A stretch of DNA of 64,000 bases from Acanthacorydalis orientalis (lineage: Eukaryota; Arthropoda; Insecta; Megaloptera; Corydalidae): assembly GCA_034766995.1 (NCBI GenBank), contig CM068313.1, forward strand, positions 17,125,512-17,189,511. The letters are read 5' to 3'. The notes under the pieces are model-generated. The model saw only the letters and a program-made list of their open reading frames with translations. It was not told the origin of the DNA and did not search any database. Every line of letters begins with the position of its first letter. The stretch's first letter is position 1. Below are positions 63,620 through 64,000 of the stretch, in pieces. The position numbers and the translations under genes are program-made.

Positions 63620-64000
63620 TCTGGAAATTGTTCTAGAAGCATCTGCGTAGATTCGAGTTCTAATAGCGCGTACAAGATACGAACACTTGTGTCTTATCTG
63701 AGCATGTTTCAACGAGACGTGGAAACATTGTTATGTTTGACATAAAGCGCAATGTAATCCTGCAATGACACGGCCGTGAACACAAATTAGAGGTCGTCTT
63801 ATCGAAACAAAACGAGATGTACAACACAAACTAGGCTCATGTATTGTGACATGTTTGACGGACTCTTGAGTTTTCCTCACGTTTGCGTTCGTTTATCGTC
63901 GTCACCGAATGACACAAAGCGTTTTTCGTACGTGTAGGCTAGCGTGCCTTTTTTTCCAGCTCGCAGACAAAAGGTCAAACGTCTGAACTTGAGGTACTTT
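63620..64000. promoter_or_regulatory. higher-complexity island at the window edge
   Basis: Balanced, CpG-containing sequence that continues to the end of the window. It contains reverse GATA words (TTATCT at 63694-63699, TTATC at 63799-63803), an ATTGTT SOX-like word at about 63727 and CG-rich segments (CGTTCGTTTATCGTCGTCAC at 63886-63905). No long frame is open. Candidate enhancer or the start of a larger functional region beyond the window. Confidence 0.3.

Overview
This 64 kb window is extremely AT-rich eukaryotic DNA, and I cannot support an intact protein-coding gene, rRNA or tRNA anywhere in it. It is best read as an intergenic 'desert' or very large intron. The composition (very high A+T, dozens of (TA)n tracts, short CpG-containing islands of higher complexity) and the transposon relics (cecropia/mellifera-like mariners, a piggyBac remnant, a hAT-type MITE) fit an arthropod. 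An AT-rich insect, possibly a bee or other hymenopteran, is my best guess. The species guess is inference; the transposon families are read directly.

Layout. Mobile-element relics: mariner N-terminal relics or ends at 2294-2766 (+), 8131-8363 (-), 14246-14325 (+), 29724-30049 (+), 31330-31882 (-) and 36023-36405 (+), all one family with a TTGGTAGGAAAATAATTGCGG-type end. A different TIR-bounded mariner lies at 18441-19135 (-), another at 41554-42063 (+), and a DD34D mariner pseudogene with a large internal deletion at 9234-9781 (-). A 402-bp hAT-like MITE with 8-bp target duplications is at 11744-12145, a 204-bp TA-flanked MITE at 19619-19822, and a piggyBac transposase C-terminal (cysteine-rich) relic at 45945-46214 (-) with a probable TTAA-flanked element end at 46706.

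Simple repeats: at least 50 (TA)n or compound microsatellites. Two contain perfect palindromes of about 92 and 102 bp (10340-10431, 22296-22397). There are four short minisatellites and one diverged tandem duplication of roughly 170 bp (44611-44950).

Higher-complexity islands in the AT background are the only candidates for function: 3641-3909, 8640-9030, 12590-12860, 20040-20440, 21850-22240, 23380-23520, 32230-32420, 35500-35660, 40560-40960, 50990-51555, 53130-53490, 59540-59980 and 63620-64000. The 59540-59980 island has two convergent ETS-type ACCGGAAGT sites and a NotI-type GCGGCCGC site and is the best promoter/5'UTR candidate. The others look like conserved-element or enhancer candidates, but conservation cannot be judged from one sequence.

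The transposon relics do not form a working system: every transposase trace is truncated, frameshifted or carries stop codons. Two copies (2294-2766 and 31330-31882) share the same internal-deletion junction, so a non-autonomous mariner derivative was once mobilised in trans.
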